Source of the DNA: Treponema sp.
GTDB lineage: Bacteria > Spirochaetota > Spirochaetia > Treponematales > Treponemataceae
Direction: 5' to 3'
Length of the DNA: 64,000 nucleotides
Assembly (NCBI GenBank): GCA_017553635.1
Contig: JAFZKN010000022.1
Span: 49,884-113,883, forward strand
Positions 41,944 through 50,301 of this stretch are shown one piece after another. A model generated the notes under the pieces. That model saw nothing but the letters and a program-made list of their open reading frames with translations. It ran no database searches and had not been told where the DNA came from. Position numbers and translations under genes: made by a program. Each line of letters opens with the position of its first letter. Position 1 is the first letter of the stretch.

Positions 41944-42663
41944 TTATACTTCTTCTTCAACTTTTTTTAATTTTCCTTCGATATCATCATCATATCCAAT
42001 TTGCCAAAGAAAAATATCGATAACTTTCATATAAGGATATTCGAATCCATACGAATTTATTTTAGATCTTTCAGAATCAATTATATTTTTATATTTATTA
42101 TAAAGCTCATAAAGCTCTCTTAAAGACATGAAAGTTTTAAAAGTATTTGTTCCTAATCCGTATTCTTTTAAAGTGTATTTTACATATCGATCATATGCAG
42201 GCACACATCCAAATACTCCCATAATAATTTTTGTAATTAATGTATCTGATACATCAGTTTTTGATTTTGAAACAGAATCTTTTATTTCTTGATATATTTT
42301 TTCAAGTTCTCCTTGCAAATTAAAAACTTTCATTTTGTATTCTTCTGTTAGTAATTGTTCTGGTGTAGCATTACGAAGAATATTGTATTCTGATTTTTGC
42401 ATTTCTAATACAGCCTTTTTATGAACTTTATAATCCTTTTGTAAAAGAAAAGAAGAACCTCTGTACATACCCCAGCTTGCTAAATAGAAAGCTAAATTTA
42501 AACATAAATAATCAACAATTTCTTCGGATGTATTATTTTGATTTTCACCAAATACTTTATAACAGTGCTCCCAGGATTTAAATCTATCATTTTCATCAGC
42601 TTGTAATGCACCATAAAATTTTTCTATCGCATTTTTAATTCTTTTTTCTGTAAGTTTTTTCAT
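41944..42663 (-). CDS. Unknown protein, 239 residues
   Basis: No named family. Largely helical, soluble, with a conserved-looking segment NLAFYLASWGMYRGSSFLLQ near residue 55 and a GVFGCVPAYDRYVKYT stretch near 150. The start at 42663 follows AGAGG by five bases. It overlaps the end of an open frame that continues from the large upstream gene. Similar unknown proteins are, as far as I recall, scattered in accessory regions of many bacteria. Confidence 0.6.
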   Translation of the reverse strand: MKKLTEKRIKNAIEKFYGALQADENDRFKSWEHCYKVFGENQNNTSEEIVDYLCLNLAFYLASWGMYRGSSFLLQKDYKVHKKAVLEMQKSEYNILRNATPEQLLTEEYKMKVFNLQGELEKIYQEIKDSVSKSKTDVSDTLITKIIMGVFGCVPAYDRYVKYTLKEYGLGTNTFKTFMSLRELYELYNKYKNIIDSERSKINSYGFEYPYMKVIDIFLWQIGYDDDIEGKLKKVEEEV

Positions 42664-42838
42664 TTTCACCTCTTGTTCTTGTTAATTCATCTTTTAAGAA
42701 TTTTATAACACGTTCAGTATAAACTAAAGATGTTAAAGTTTTAATTTCTAAAGATTCCTGATAGTACTGTTTAAAAACAGTAAAAGAATGATTTGATTCA
42801 TTTTTTTCATAATATTTTACAATACAATTTTGCGTTCT
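42635..42838 (-). pseudogene. In-frame continuation of the 697-residue protein after two stops
   Basis: Following the TAA-ATA-TAA that ends the large gene, the same frame stays open for 67 codons (contains KNESNHSFTVFKQYYQ and LTSLVYTERVIKFLKDELT) and looks protein-like. It has no start codon or binding site of its own. Either the large gene was truncated by nonsense changes, or a separate short gene lost its start. Confidence 0.4.
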
Positions 42839-42844
42839 TTATAT

Positions 42845-44938
42845 TTATATAAACAAATTATCTGATAAAAAAACAAATAATTCTTCTAACGACGAAATCT
42901 CATCTAATTCAAACTCTTTATTATCCTTGAAAATATCTTTTGCTAATCCTATAACAATTTCTTCAACGACTTCAGTGTGATGTATTACTTCTGGAATTGA
43001 AAACAGTTCCTGTAACTTATGATAAAACTGTAATGACTTTCTAATTTTGAATAAAAAGTCTGAATCTCCCTTGTCATTTTTCTTAATATCAATTGTTTCT
43101 ACATCATCATTAATTGAAATATTATTATTTAATAATTCAAAAATCTGCATGTAATCTCTCATAAAATCAAGGATTTGCTGTTCATCACAATCAGAAATAA
43201 AACAATGCTGTTGTTCTTTGTATAATTCATTAAGTTTTTTTAATTGAGTTTTAGATAGATTTGTTTCACACTCTTTAAGCCGTGACTCAAAATCTAATCT
43301 AAACCAATACTTATCCTCTGTTTCAAAAAATAAACCTTCAAGTATTGATTCATCAATTCCTAGACAATCTATATACTCCTTTTGCACAGGACAATACGAA
43401 TCCACTAATTTGTCCCCATTTGCTTCTTGAATATTTATATGAAAAAAAACTTGGCCTTTATGAGGAAAATCTAATCTCAGAATATAAACAAATCCATTCT
43501 GCAATGAAAAATATATTAATAGTCTGGTAGAATAATCATCACTACCTCTCAATTCAGGGACATTTTGGACAGGATGATTTTGTATTACGATTTTATGGAT
43601 TAACATTCCAAAGAAAATATCCTGAAACATTAAATAAACTTTCTCTGCAATTTCTTTATATATATCAGGATACGAATCTACTAAAAATATGACATATAAA
43701 GGAAATAGTAATTTAAATAAATTCATTGATTTTTCGATAGAATTTAAATAATAGGCATATTGGTATTTTTCAAAATTTAGTAATAAAGAATAACATTTTT
43801 CATCTTCCATTACATGTAGATTATTCAGAGTTAATGCAGATTCTTTTAACAGTTTTAGCTTATATAAAAAGTCTGGAAATAGAACTAATTTCATAAAGTC
43901 AATTTTCTGTTTCTGTTTAAATAAAGAAGTAAAATAATCACTATTTAAGAAAATTAGACTACCAATAATATTATCTGCATTTTGTATATAATTTACACTA
44001 TCTTTAGTAAACATATTCTTTACAATATTATTCTTTTCAATTTCATAAGAACACATTTCTAAATAAGCAGAAAAGATTTTGAGTTCTATTTTGTGCAAAT
44101 CTTCTATAATTTCGACTTCTTTACTATATAGCTCAAAAAGAATATCATTTATTGAAATATATGATGTTATTTTATTTGTTGTCATTTTTTCAAGATCATC
44201 ATCTTCTAAACTAAGAATGTCCATTTCATAAAAATCTTCACTCTTAAATGAAAGATTTAATGCTTCTATCCGCTCGATAAGATTTTTATTTAATTCACTT
44301 GTATTTTTTATATTTTTATCTTGTATTTCTTTGATTAATATTTCAATTTCTAAAATTTCTTTATTTTTTTCTAGAGAAGAATTGAATGTTATTGTTGGAC
44401 CTGAAACAATTTTGTTATACTTACAAAATTTTAATAACATATAAACTATTAACTCATTTGGTAAACAACAACTTTTTACAGCTTTTGATATAGTTATAAA
44501 CGGAGGGACTCTTTCTCCCTCTATATATTTGTCGAACCCTAAAATGAAAATCTTTTGAAAAATAGATAATGTATAAGAATCTAAATTAATTTCTTTTTTT
44601 TCATGCAGAAATTCCCTTTCAGAAAATCTTACTTCATTAGAATCTATAATAATTTCCAAATAAAATGGCAATTCAATTTTTGCACACAATACAATAAAAA
44701 ACTTTTTAGTTTCTTCACAAGTTATCTTACTTATTTCAAAAAAAGATATATTTGGTTCATTGATAAAATAATCTATTGCATCTCCATAGACATCTATTAA
44801 ATACGAGTTTATTCTATTACTTTCAAGTTTAATTAAATTATTTATTTTTTCTAAGTATCTCTTTATTAAACATTCAGCCTTAGAGTAAGTAATATTTTCT
44901 AATTTGACATTTTCACTAACATATTGTTCTTGTTTCAA
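42845..44938 (-). CDS. Large unknown protein, 697 residues
   Basis: No recognisable family or motif. Acidic, AT-rich codons, mostly helical with no clear membrane segments. Possible domain boundary near residue 200 (a KNKEILEIEILIKEIQDKN coil). The region HPVQNVPELRGSDDYSTRLL near 455 and the strands after it (RLDFPHKGQVFFHINIQ) look like an alpha/beta domain. It has no obvious RBS beyond weak purines. Upstream of the 239-residue gene, probably co-transcribed. A defence or conflict role is conceivable from the setting but unsupported by motifs. Confidence 0.6.
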   Translation of the reverse strand: MKQEQYVSENVKLENITYSKAECLIKRYLEKINNLIKLESNRINSYLIDVYGDAIDYFINEPNISFFEISKITCEETKKFFIVLCAKIELPFYLEIIIDSNEVRFSEREFLHEKKEINLDSYTLSIFQKIFILGFDKYIEGERVPPFITISKAVKSCCLPNELIVYMLLKFCKYNKIVSGPTITFNSSLEKNKEILEIEILIKEIQDKNIKNTSELNKNLIERIEALNLSFKSEDFYEMDILSLEDDDLEKMTTNKITSYISINDILFELYSKEVEIIEDLHKIELKIFSAYLEMCSYEIEKNNIVKNMFTKDSVNYIQNADNIIGSLIFLNSDYFTSLFKQKQKIDFMKLVLFPDFLYKLKLLKESALTLNNLHVMEDEKCYSLLLNFEKYQYAYYLNSIEKSMNLFKLLFPLYVIFLVDSYPDIYKEIAEKVYLMFQDIFFGMLIHKIVIQNHPVQNVPELRGSDDYSTRLLIYFSLQNGFVYILRLDFPHKGQVFFHINIQEANGDKLVDSYCPVQKEYIDCLGIDESILEGLFFETEDKYWFRLDFESRLKECETNLSKTQLKKLNELYKEQQHCFISDCDEQQILDFMRDYMQIFELLNNNISINDDVETIDIKKNDKGDSDFLFKIRKSLQFYHKLQELFSIPEVIHHTEVVEEIVIGLAKDIFKDNKEFELDEISSLEELFVFLSDNLFI

Positions 44939-45048
44939 TTTATTTTTCCTTTATTTGTTCAAAAATTTTTTGTCACAAATATTAATAGAATTAAATAATG
45001 TACATCCCCCCATACACTTAAATCCATATAACATAAGGATTTACGCAT

Positions 45049-45076
45049 AAAAAAAGCTCTCCAATTAGGAGAGCTT
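45049..45076 (-). terminator. Terminator after tRNA-Gly
   Basis: On the minus strand AAGCTCTCC-taatt-GGAGAGCTT followed by T's, six bases after the tRNA end. Confidence 0.85.
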
Positions 45077-45081
45077 CGAAG

Positions 45082-45154
45082 AGCGGATGAAGGGAGTCGA
45101 ACCCTCGTCATCAGCTTGGAAGGCTGAGATAATAAGCCGTTATATGACATCCGC
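45082..45154 (-). tRNA. tRNA-Gly (anticodon TCC)
   Basis: 73 bases; acceptor GCGGATG/CATCCGC, anticodon loop CTTCCAA in a five-base stem, T-arm GAGGG-TTCGACT-CCCTT. CCA is not encoded, consistent with the RNase Z gene in this window. Confidence 0.93.
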
Positions 45155-45169
45155 ATTTGTTATGTCGTT

Positions 45170-45198
45170 AATATACAGAATACGTAAAAAAATGTCAA
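45170..45198 (-). promoter_or_regulatory. tRNA-Gly promoter
   Basis: Minus strand: TTGACA, 17-base spacer, TATATT, about 15 bases before the tRNA. Confidence 0.8.
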
Positions 45199-45221
45199 GA
45201 AGGTTAAAAAAAATTATTCAA

Positions 45222-46616
45222 TCATTCAGCCTTTTTTATAGTCTTATAAACCAGAAAATCTACAGCCCTTAAGAATACATTGTTTTTCTTAATGTCTTCT
45301 ACTGCTATGAGAGGCGCCTCAAGAATAACAAAATCTTCATCAGTTACAATTGTAATTTTTCCGTACTGCTTTGCACATTCAATATCTCCGTAAAGACATG
45401 AAGGTTTTTCAACCTTTACTTTAAGACTGTCGTATAAATAAACAGGGACAACAGTTTTAACATCAAATGGAGAAACAAGCTTAACAGAATTTTCCTTAGC
45501 TCCTAAAAGCGGAACATAAAACTGCGAATCAACTGCATCAAGCTTCTTAAAGTTATCAAAAGCATATTCCTGAAGTGTTTCGCCGTCAGCACATCTAAAA
45601 GCATCACCTTCTTTTAAGGTTTTCCCAGGACCTTTCATTGTTACAGAAATATAACGTTCTCCGTTTCTTCTGCATGTAAGCGCAAGGTTGTAACCGCTTT
45701 CATCGATATGTCCTGTTTTTAATCCGTCACATCCAGGAAGAACTTTAAGAAGTTTGTTTGTATTTGACTGATTCATCGGTGTCCATATCTCATCAGGAAT
45801 TTTTGTATAAAACCTTTGTGGATCCCTTTTGTGATATGTTTTCGGAAGATTTTCCTGACGCGGATAGATTATTCTCTTTAATGAATGAAACAAAGAAAGA
45901 CTTTCAGGAAATTCCCTTATATAACATCTTGCAAATTTTGCCATATCACGTGCAGTCGTAGTATTTTTTTCACTGTAGCCGGAAGGTTCTACAATGGTGG
46001 TGTTTTCAAGTCCGAGATTATTGATGCAGAGATTTACTTCTTCAATAAAACTATCGATATCTCCGAAAAGATATAATGCAATTGCATGACTTGCATCGTT
46101 TCCGGAACATACTGCAAGACCGCTCATAAGCTCACGAAGAGTTACGATATGATCTTTTCCAAGAAACATTAAAGAAGAACCTGCAGGCATTTTACTTGCC
46201 CAGCAGCTTTCCGGAATCGGAACAACATCATCAAGAGACGCCCTTCCGTTTTCTATCTGTTTAAATACCGTGTACATCAAAAATAATTTTGTCATTGATG
46301 CAGGCGGAATTAACTGGTCAGCATTTTTTTCATAAAGAATGTCACCAGTATCTGCACTGATAAGAATTGCAGATTCAGCATTTATCTTTAAATCACCGTT
46401 TGAATATGAATAAGGAAGCGGATAAATTATGTTTTTTCTTTCATAACCTGCTTCGCTTACTGCTTTATCAAACGCTGCATAATCATAAACTGTGTTTAAT
46501 TTTTTCGATAAATTAACACCTGTATTTCTTCTTACAAAAAATAATATTACTAAAGCTGCAGTAAATGCTGCTGCAACCGAAATGATTATTATCGATTTTT
46601 TATTTAATTTTTTCAT
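45222..46616 (-). CDS. D-alanyl-D-alanine carboxypeptidase (peptidase S11, PBP5-like)
   Basis: 464 residues. An N-terminal membrane anchor (about 8-28) precedes a penicillin-binding domain with SMTK (S107 nucleophile, K110), SGN at 171-173 and KTG at 300-302. It trims the fifth D-alanine of peptidoglycan stem peptides outside the inner membrane. After the catalytic domain comes a C-terminal beta domain as in PBP5, ending with a hydrophobic stretch (VFLRAVDFLVYKTI). Its start overlaps the rnc stop by 17 bases, so it is the second gene of that operon. Confidence 0.92.
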   Translation of the reverse strand: MKKLNKKSIIIISVAAAFTAALVILFFVRRNTGVNLSKKLNTVYDYAAFDKAVSEAGYERKNIIYPLPYSYSNGDLKINAESAILISADTGDILYEKNADQLIPPASMTKLFLMYTVFKQIENGRASLDDVVPIPESCWASKMPAGSSLMFLGKDHIVTLRELMSGLAVCSGNDASHAIALYLFGDIDSFIEEVNLCINNLGLENTTIVEPSGYSEKNTTTARDMAKFARCYIREFPESLSLFHSLKRIIYPRQENLPKTYHKRDPQRFYTKIPDEIWTPMNQSNTNKLLKVLPGCDGLKTGHIDESGYNLALTCRRNGERYISVTMKGPGKTLKEGDAFRCADGETLQEYAFDNFKKLDAVDSQFYVPLLGAKENSVKLVSPFDVKTVVPVYLYDSLKVKVEKPSCLYGDIECAKQYGKITIVTDEDFVILEAPLIAVEDIKKNNVFLRAVDFLVYKTIKKAE

Positions 46617-47340
46617 ATGCTATTTCTGCCACCTTCTGCTCTGCTTCTTTTTTACTCTTTCCCGAAGCCGGACCAAAAACTTTTTCTCCAAGATGAACCG
46701 AAACGAAAAATTTCTGATCATGATCCGGACCTTCAGTTTTTATAAGTTCATAATACGGACACTGTTTGCTCTGCTTTTGAAAATATTCCTGGAGCAGAGT
46801 TTTATAATCCAGATTTCCCCTGTTCTGTTGAACTTTTCGAATTTCAGGAACAATAAATTTTAATACAAAGTCACGGGCTTTTTCATAACCGGAATCAATA
46901 TAGTAAGCACCGATTACAGCTTCGACACAGTCTGCAATCAGCGCATGCTTCTTCCTTCCGCCGGTCATCTCTTCGCCCTTTCCCAAAACCAGCATTCTGT
47001 CAACACCAATAGAAAGTCCAATCGGAGCAAGTGCCTTTTCAGAAACAACTGCCGCTTTAATTTTTGCAAGATCTCCTTCAGGATTTTCTGCCATATCCTC
47101 GTATAAAAAAGCTGCAGTCGCCATTCCTAAAACGGAGTCTCCCAAAAATTCAAGGCGTTCGTTATTGTATCTTTTATGCTGAATGTTTTCGTTTGAGTAC
47201 GATCTGTGATGAAATGCAAGATCAAGTAAATCTATATCATTAAATTTTATTCCGAGTGGTTTGCAGAAATCGATAAGCTCATTCCGCCGGCTTTGAGAAA
47301 CCTGTCGTGCTCCGAAAAAAATTCCTTTTAGACTTTTCAT
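46600..47340 (-). CDS. rnc: Ribonuclease III
   Basis: 246 residues. Catalytic motif ERLEFLGDSVLG near residue 62 with the later acidic pair in ALIADCVEAVIGAYYID near 130, and a C-terminal double-stranded RNA-binding domain with GKSKKEAEQKVAEIA near 230. It cuts double-stranded rRNA and mRNA structures. GGAG lies 12 bases before the ATG, and TATAAT about 40 bases before it. It would be a natural processor of the long helices in the 37-38 kb candidate RNAs, which is inference. Confidence 0.95.
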   Translation of the reverse strand: MKSLKGIFFGARQVSQSRRNELIDFCKPLGIKFNDIDLLDLAFHHRSYSNENIQHKRYNNERLEFLGDSVLGMATAAFLYEDMAENPEGDLAKIKAAVVSEKALAPIGLSIGVDRMLVLGKGEEMTGGRKKHALIADCVEAVIGAYYIDSGYEKARDFVLKFIVPEIRKVQQNRGNLDYKTLLQEYFQKQSKQCPYYELIKTEGPDHDQKFFVSVHLGEKVFGPASGKSKKEAEQKVAEIAYEKIK

Positions 47341-47394
47341 AATTTACATCATCTCCGCATTACAACAGAATCTTTTTAATTATACACAAAATCA

Positions 47395-47433
47395 CAAAAA
47401 AAAACACAGACTTTCCAATCAGAAAAACCTGTG
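47395..47433 (-). terminator. Terminator of rpmF-acpP
   Basis: Minus strand: CACAG...CTGTG with an inner TTTC/GAAA pairing, followed by ten T's. It also lies just upstream of the rnc promoter. Confidence 0.7.
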
Positions 47434-47467
47434 CTCTTTTCCGTAAAAATTTTACAAAAATTAAAAC

Positions 47468-47710
47468 TTATTTTTTTGCAAGTTCAGACTTGATGAATTC
47501 GTATGCATCACGAACTGTTTCAAATTCGTTTGCAACTTCATCAGGAATTCCTACTTCGAGTTCTTCTTCAATTGCATATACGAGTTCGTATGTATCAAGG
47601 CTGTCTGCTCCAAGATCACCACGGAAAGAAGAATCCATAGTAATTTTGCTTTCATCGATTTCAAGCTTTTCTGAAATAAGCTTCTGGATTTTGTTGAACA
47701 ATTCGTCCAT
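47468..47710 (-). CDS. acpP: Acyl carrier protein
   Basis: 80 residues, acidic, four-helix ACP. The phosphopantetheine site is LGADSLDTYELV, with S39 or so as attachment serine (the usual family motif is DSLDTVEL). It carries growing fatty acids. TAGGAGT precedes the ATG. It follows rpmF after 15 bases; the usual plsX neighbour is absent here. Confidence 0.96.
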   Translation of the reverse strand: MDELFNKIQKLISEKLEIDESKITMDSSFRGDLGADSLDTYELVYAIEEELEVGIPDEVANEFETVRDAYEFIKSELAKK

Positions 47711-47725
47711 CTTTTTTACTCCTAA

Positions 47726-47914
47726 TTAGCCGTTTGTTTCCGGTGTAATAACCTGACGACCACGGTAAAAACCGCATTTCGGGCATACATGATGCGACTG
47801 AACCAGGTTACCGCAGTTGCTGCATTCAACAAGCTGAGGAGCCTCAAGGCGCATATTAATACCACGACGTCTCTTAGAAACGGCTGCTGATGTTTTTGAT
47901 CTAGGTACTGCCAT
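47726..47914 (-). CDS. rpmF: 50S ribosomal protein L32
   Basis: 62 residues. N-terminus AVPRSKTSAAVSKRRRG and a zinc-finger CSNC...CPKC typical of the cysteine-containing L32 form. GTGAGG precedes the ATG. First gene of the rpmF-acpP operon, driven by two tandem promoters. Confidence 0.97.
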   Translation of the reverse strand: MAVPRSKTSAAVSKRRRGINMRLEAPQLVECSNCGNLVQSHHVCPKCGFYRGRQVITPETNG

Positions 47915-47956
47915 ATATAAACCTCACTATTCTAGTTTTCTCTAATTTAATGCGGT

Positions 47957-48017
47957 ATCATACAACATTTTTTCCTAGAGTGTCAACTCATTATACTATT
48001 GTATAAACTTTTGTCAA
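47957..48017 (-). promoter_or_regulatory. Tandem promoters of rpmF-acpP
   Basis: Minus strand: upstream promoter TTGACA, 16 bases, TATAAT (48017-47990), perfect boxes; downstream promoter TTGACA, 18 bases, TATGAT (47986-47957). Both fire toward rpmF. Confidence 0.8.
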
Positions 48018-48040
48018 ACACTTTTTTAAAAAATGTCATA

Positions 48041-48071
48041 AAAAACTTGACAAATTTAGCAAATTTGTCAA
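48041..48071 (-). terminator. AT-rich terminator of coaD
   Basis: Perfect inverted repeat TTGACAAATTT-N3-AAATTTGTCAA with T's following on the minus strand. The stem is AT-rich, and its arms also contain TTGACA boxes. Confidence 0.6.
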
Positions 48072-48103
48072 AAAAAATTCATTTTTTCAGATTTTTTCCG
48101 CAC

Positions 48104-48580
48104 TTATTTAAATTTTTCCCTGAGTTTTTCTGCAACAAGTTCAGGAACCATTTTTGAAACGTCACCGCCAAACCTTGCAAGCTCTTTAATTGAACTTGAC
48201 TTAATCGTTACATATTTCTGTTCAGTAGGAACAAAAATCGTATCGATGGAAGAATTAAGCGAATGATTGATAAGAGAAAGGTCAAACTCGTATGCAAAGT
48301 CTGTTGCATTTCTGATTCCCCTCAGTAATACCGTTGCTCCGCTCTGTACCGCATAATCAACGATAAGCGAATGCCATGTATGAATTTTTACGTTCCTGTA
48401 ATCTTTAGTAAGTTCTGAAAGCATCTGTACCCTTTCTTCTGCAGAAAAAAGATAATTCTTTTCCGGGTTAACAGCTACGACTACATCGATTTCATCAAAA
48501 AGAGAAATTGTTCTTTCAATTACATTCAGATGTCCGAATGTCGGTGGATCAAACGATCCAGGAAATACAGCTTTAGCCAT
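48104..48580 (-). CDS. coaD: Phosphopantetheine adenylyltransferase
   Basis: 158 residues. FPGSFDPPTFGHLNVI near residue 5 is the nucleotidyltransferase T/HxGH signature; RGIRNATDFAYE near 89 and the KSSSIKELA segment near 128 complete the family pattern. It makes dephospho-CoA from the product of coaC, so it continues the 6.8-10.7 kb pathway. No ribosome-binding site is present; a promoter ends six bases before the ATG, predicting leaderless translation. Divergent from the lipoprotein gene. Confidence 0.96.
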   Translation of the reverse strand: MAKAVFPGSFDPPTFGHLNVIERTISLFDEIDVVVAVNPEKNYLFSAEERVQMLSELTKDYRNVKIHTWHSLIVDYAVQSGATVLLRGIRNATDFAYEFDLSLINHSLNSSIDTIFVPTEQKYVTIKSSSIKELARFGGDVSKMVPELVAEKLREKFK

Positions 48581-48586
48581 GCGTAA

Positions 48587-48627
48587 AAAATATCAGATTT
48601 GACGAAATAGGACAAGAGATGTATTAT
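48587..48627. promoter_or_regulatory. Overlapping divergent promoters of coaD and the lipoprotein gene
   Basis: Minus: TTGTCC (48615-48610), 17 bases, TATTTT (48592-48587) with TG one base upstream. Plus: TTGACG (48599-48604), 17 bases, TATTAT (48622-48627). The two promoters share DNA, so polymerase at one should block the other. Each -10 ends 6-7 bases before its ATG. Confidence 0.65.
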
Positions 48628-48634
48628 TATAGAT

Positions 48635-49195
48635 ATGAAGAAAATCAAATATTATTTTGTTTACACAGTTATGTCTGTTGTACTCGCTTTGTGTGCTGTA
48701 TCTTGTGTAACAGCAAATGCAGAAAATACAGGGGCTGAAACTCCGGCAAAAGTTTCTCAAAAATCAAATTCTGATTCAGAATATGAAAGAGCTACCAGAG
48801 ACCTTAAGGGAGAGACCGTTTCTAAAGACACATACGAAAAGGACAAGAAAATCATTCTTGCCAAAATTGATGAACTTAACGGAATCATGAAAGATAAGAA
48901 CTATAAGTCATGGCTTTCATATATCGACCAGAATTCCATCAATTACTGGTCACAGAAAAAGAACCTTTCAACTGCGTCAAAGCAGCTGCCTGTAAAAGGA
49001 ATTCAGCTTAAAAACCTTGAAGACTATTTTAATTATGTATTTATTCCTTCAAGAGTAGGAAGAAAAATTGACGAAATCCGCTATCTGTCGGCTTCTTCAA
49101 TTAAGGCAGTTCAGGTCAGGGGTGACGATGTGGTTATTTTCTACAACTTTAAGAAAGTTGACGGGGAATGGCTTGTAGAAATCCCTACTCTATAA
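48635..49195 (+). CDS. Treponemal lipoprotein of unknown function
   Basis: 186 residues. A signal sequence of about 24 residues ends in the lipobox-like AVSC, in keeping with the relaxed spirochete lipobox. A serine/lysine-rich linker follows, then a domain from about 55 with KDKNYKSWLSYIDQ and IDEIRYLSASS segments, which looks like the small DUF4878/NTF2-like lipoproteins. Anchored in the membrane by lipid. Translation is probably leaderless. Confidence 0.75.
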   Translation: MKKIKYYFVYTVMSVVLALCAVSCVTANAENTGAETPAKVSQKSNSDSEYERATRDLKGETVSKDTYEKDKKIILAKIDELNGIMKDKNYKSWLSYIDQNSINYWSQKKNLSTASKQLPVKGIQLKNLEDYFNYVFIPSRVGRKIDEIRYLSASSIKAVQVRGDDVVIFYNFKKVDGEWLVEIPTL

Positions 49196-49272
49196 TGATT
49201 TTGTAACCCTTTGCGGCTCTCCGGGGTTTTCAATCCAGAAAAGCTCCGCAGCCGGATTGTATAAAATTTTGA

Positions 49273-49301
49273 TTGAATTTTTATTTCAGTTACCTTATAA
49301 T
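49273..49301 (+). promoter_or_regulatory. Promoter of the HEAT-repeat protein gene
   Basis: TTGAAT, 17-base spacer, TATAAT; leader of about 45 nt with an AT-rich self-complementary stretch (TATATATACCGATATATA). Confidence 0.75.
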
Positions 49302-49354
49302 TCTATGTATATATACCGATATATAGAAATAAGGTTTTAATTACAGGAGATCAT

Positions 49355-50092
49355 ATGAAAATCAATAAGCTTATGGCAGCAGGTTTAGTAGCTGTGTTCG
49401 TTGCTACTGCTGTGTATGCTCAGTCTAAAAAAGAAAATGAAACATCTGTTGAAAGCGAATACATGAGCAGCGTTGAAGATGTTGTTATTACAGAAATGGC
49501 AAATTCGGATCAGAGAGACAACAAGCTTGTTGCATTACAGTATCTCGAGGCTGCTGCAGACAGCGGAAATGTTTCACCTGACATGGTTGCTGCATTGAAC
49601 CAGCTTTCGGGCGAAGGTATTTCAACTCAGTCAAGAACAAAAGGCAGAATGTCTAACAACTACCCTGACATCCGTGCTAAAGCATGTGATATTCTTGGAA
49701 AAGTTGGAACGGAAGAAGCAGCTCACATTCTTGCAAATGTTGTACGCTACGACAATGAACCTTGGGTTTTGACAGCTGCTGTACGTGCTCTCGGAAATAT
49801 CGGTTACAATGATGATGACAAAATTACAGATACAATCGCATTCATTTCTAACCGTGTAGAAACACTTAACCCTACAAGTTCACTTGCATACGAAATCATC
49901 GAAGCTTATGAAAAGCTTCTCCCAAATACAAAGAACAAAAAACCGGTTATCGATTCATTGTCAAGAATTGCTGCTGACTACAGACTTGTTCGCCCTGTAA
50001 GAACAAGAGCTCTTGAATTGTTGAGAAACAATTCCGGATCATCTTCTAAAGACAGTAAAGAAAAGAAAGACGATAATTCAAACAAAAACTGA
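49355..50092 (+). CDS. Exported HEAT-repeat protein
   Basis: 245 residues. A signal peptide ends in VYAQ (about residue 22). The mature part has HEAT-like helix pairs: DIRAKACDILGKVGTEEAA near 107, PWVLTAAVRALGNIG near 138 and VRPVRTRALELLRN near 215. The C-terminus is a charged SSKDSKEKKDD tail. Probably a periplasmic scaffold. AGGAG precedes the ATG. Followed by a bidirectional terminator. Confidence 0.8.
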   Translation: MKINKLMAAGLVAVFVATAVYAQSKKENETSVESEYMSSVEDVVITEMANSDQRDNKLVALQYLEAAADSGNVSPDMVAALNQLSGEGISTQSRTKGRMSNNYPDIRAKACDILGKVGTEEAAHILANVVRYDNEPWVLTAAVRALGNIGYNDDDKITDTIAFISNRVETLNPTSSLAYEIIEAYEKLLPNTKNKKPVIDSLSRIAADYRLVRPVRTRALELLRNNSGSSSKDSKEKKDDNSNKN

Positions 50093-50107
50093 TTTTGTTC
50101 TGATTAC

Positions 50108-50154
50108 ATAAAAAAGGGCTGTCTGGTTTCAGTTGCAGACAACCCTTTTTTTTT
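50108..50154. terminator. Bidirectional terminator, HEAT gene / tRNA-Arg
   Basis: AAAAAAGGGCTGTCTG...CAGACAACCCTTTTTTTT with a short loop; A/T runs on both sides serve both strands. Confidence 0.85.
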
Positions 50155-50228
50155 CGAGAGATGCGGGAGTCGAACCCGCCACCTTCGGCTCCGGAGGCCA
50201 ACGCTCTATCCAAATGAGCTAATCTCTC
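50155..50228 (-). tRNA. tRNA-Arg (anticodon CCG)
   Basis: 74 bases; acceptor GAGAGAT/ATCTCTC, anticodon loop CTCCGGA in TTGGC/GCCGA, T-arm GCGGG-TTCGACT-CCCGC. CCA not encoded. Confidence 0.93.
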
Positions 50229-50240
50229 AGATCCTTTTGT

Positions 50241-50269
50241 AAAATATATACAATTGAGATAAAAGTCAA
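50241..50269 (-). promoter_or_regulatory. tRNA-Arg promoter
   Basis: Minus strand: TTGACT, 17-base spacer, TATTTT, about 13 bases before the tRNA. Confidence 0.65.
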
Positions 50270-50301
50270 TCTGAAAAAAATTGATATTCGAGGTAAAAAA
50301 A

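Noticed and set aside
48041..48071. TTGACAAATTT-N3-AAATTTGTCAA as a repressor operator
   Set aside because: It lies 30 bases after the coaD stop and is followed by T's on that strand, so a terminator explains it better.
49196..49260. Hairpin after the lipoprotein gene (GCGG...CCGC) as a terminator
   Set aside because: The stem is short and broken and there is no T-run.
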